From contig NZ_JAPNLK010000011.1 of assembly GCF_026627505.1 (NCBI RefSeq), positions 62,001 through 126,000 on the forward strand: 64,000 nucleotides of DNA, read 5' to 3'. The DNA is from Streptomyces sp. H27-H5 (GTDB lineage: Bacteria > Actinomycetota > Actinomycetes > Streptomycetales > Streptomycetaceae). The notes beneath the pieces are model-generated. The model was not told where the DNA came from. It worked only from the letters and a program-made list of their open reading frames with translations, and searched no databases. This document shows positions 63,000 to 64,000 of this stretch, piece by piece (the first letter of the stretch is position 1; the number at the start of each line of letters is the position of its first letter). A program made the translations under genes and the position numbers.

Positions 63000-64000
63000 A
63001 TGCGCGTACTCCTGGTGAACATGCCCTGGGCCCCGATCGATCTCCCGTCGCTGGCCCTCGGAATTCTCAAGCGCAGCGTCGACGAGCGGGTCCCCCATGG
63101 TGCGGCGGACGTTCTCCACGCCAATATCGAATACGTGGACTGGATCACCAAGAACACGGAATTCACCCTGGAGGACTATTCCTACTACGCACTCGGTTCC
63201 TATTTCCTGGGCTGCGGCGACTGGGTGTTCTCCTCCGCCCTCTACGACGACCCCCAGTGGAGGGTTCCCGAGTTCACCGCAGCGATGAGCAGCCGAGTAC
63301 GTGGTGCCCGAATGGAGATGACGAAGGCGCTGCACGCGACCGCGCCGGATTTCGTCCGGTACATCGCCGAGCGCATCGTCGAACTCGCCCCGGACGTGGT
63401 CGGTTTCACCTCCACGTTCCAGCAGAACACCGCCGCCCTGGCGGCCGCGAAGTACGTCAAGCGCCTCGCACCGCACATCGTGACGGCCATGGGTGGCGCC
63501 AACTGCGACGGCAAGCAGGGCGAGACCGTGCACCGCAACTTCCCCTTCGTGGACTACGTCCTGCGCGGCGAGGGCGAGGTGTCCTTCCCGGCGCTGCTCA
63601 GGGCGCTGGACACGGGCGAGCCGCTGTCAGAGGTACCCGGGCTGTGCCGGCGCGGCGCGGACGGCGCCTCCGTGGTCAACGCCATGAGCACCAAACCGCT
63701 GCCACCCGCCTCGATCCTGCCGCCGGACTACGCGGGCTACTTCGAGCGGCTCGCCACCTCCCACGCGCGGCACTGGGTCGAGCCCAAGCTGGTGGTCGAG
63801 GGTGCGCGGGGCTGCTGGTGGGGGGAGAAGCACCATTGCACCTTCTGCGGGCTGAACGGCTCCTTCATGCAGTTCCGCAGCAAGAGCCCGGACGTGTTCT
63901 ACGACGAGATCATCGAACTGGCCCGCAAGCACCGGGTGTTGGACATGTATGTCGTCGACAACATCCTGGACATGGGGTACGTGAACACGGTGCTGCCGCG
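63000..64000 (+). CDS. B12-binding radical SAM protein, RiPP C-methyltransferase type (partial)
   Basis: At least 333 residues; the 3' end lies beyond the window. The N-terminus opens MRVLLVNMPWAPIDLPSLAL, as RiPP-maturation radical SAM proteins do. A cobalamin-binding Rossmann-like region is about residues 90-210 (GFTSTFQQNTAALAAAKYVK, AMGGANC). The iron-sulfur motif is C272-X7-C280-X2-C283 (CWWGEKHHCTFCGLNG). Members add methyl groups to unactivated carbons of peptides. GAAGAGG precedes ATG 63000. Confidence 0.88.
   Translation, partial: MRVLLVNMPWAPIDLPSLALGILKRSVDERVPHGAADVLHANIEYVDWITKNTEFTLEDYSYYALGSYFLGCGDWVFSSALYDDPQWRVPEFTAAMSSRVRGARMEMTKALHATAPDFVRYIAERIVELAPDVVGFTSTFQQNTAALAAAKYVKRLAPHIVTAMGGANCDGKQGETVHRNFPFVDYVLRGEGEVSFPALLRALDTGEPLSEVPGLCRRGADGASVVNAMSTKPLPPASILPPDYAGYFERLATSHARHWVEPKLVVEGARGCWWGEKHHCTFCGLNGSFMQFRSKSPDVFYDEIIELARKHRVLDMYVVDNILDMGYVNTVLP

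Overview
The window is chromosomal DNA of a streptomycete. Evidence seen directly: very high G+C with strong third-position bias, GTG and TTG starts, many 4-bp stop/start overlaps, a short chaplin gene (9240-9479), and Scr1-type XRE, GlxA-type AraC and MerR regulators. The gene mix (conditionally useful enzymes, secreted proteins, IS elements, many gene fragments) suggests a chromosome arm rather than the core; that is inference.

Layout. 0-12 kb: a beta-carbonic anhydrase diverging from a CynR-like regulator; VOC proteins; a PEP mutase/isocitrate lyase family enzyme coupled to a small secreted protein; a DRE-TIM metallolyase coupled to a YrdC-domain protein; a chaplin; a MarR/SnoaL-like divergent pair with a perfect palindromic operator. 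12-17.5 kb: a 165-bp MITE, a lipoprotein, a 3'-truncated M48 peptidase, and a long untranslated leader with a strong terminator in front of a MerR gene. 17.6-33.6 kb: htpG, esterase/MerR pair, GlxA/MBL pair, a DUF11 protein, a lone zwf, a SulP transporter with a possible leader peptide, pncA with 11-bp tandem repeats. 33.8-38.5 kb: a tRNA-like structure with an oversized anticodon arm, followed by gene-poor DNA with plasmid-like and IS21-like remnants. 38.5-48.6 kb: an Scr1-type regulator, an HTTM/DUF5819 pair, a repeat-rich ice-binding protein, an exporter, AlkD-like and PHP proteins, and several gene fragments. 49.2-53.4 kb: a complete galT-galE-galK operon followed by a DeoR regulator. 53.5-57.7 kb: an FHA gene destroyed by two IS5-family elements inserted side by side at one TAA target, plus other pseudogenes. 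57.9-59.4 kb: an MpaB-like oxygenase domain fused to EF-hands.

The most interesting system runs off the right edge (59.5-64.0 kb). It is a compact operon of an MFS exporter, an S9 serine peptidase, a 39-residue acidic peptide with a Gly-Val-rich centre, and a radical SAM protein of the RiPP-maturation type with a CX7CX2C motif. Starts and stops overlap along the first genes, a promoter-like sequence lies upstream, and a hairpin separates the peptide gene from the radical SAM gene. I read this as a RiPP (ribosomally made, post-translationally modified peptide) locus: the peptide is modified, probably C-methylated, then cleaved and exported. The rest of the cluster lies outside the window.

Limits: all family assignments come from reading the translated sequence; no database search was possible.
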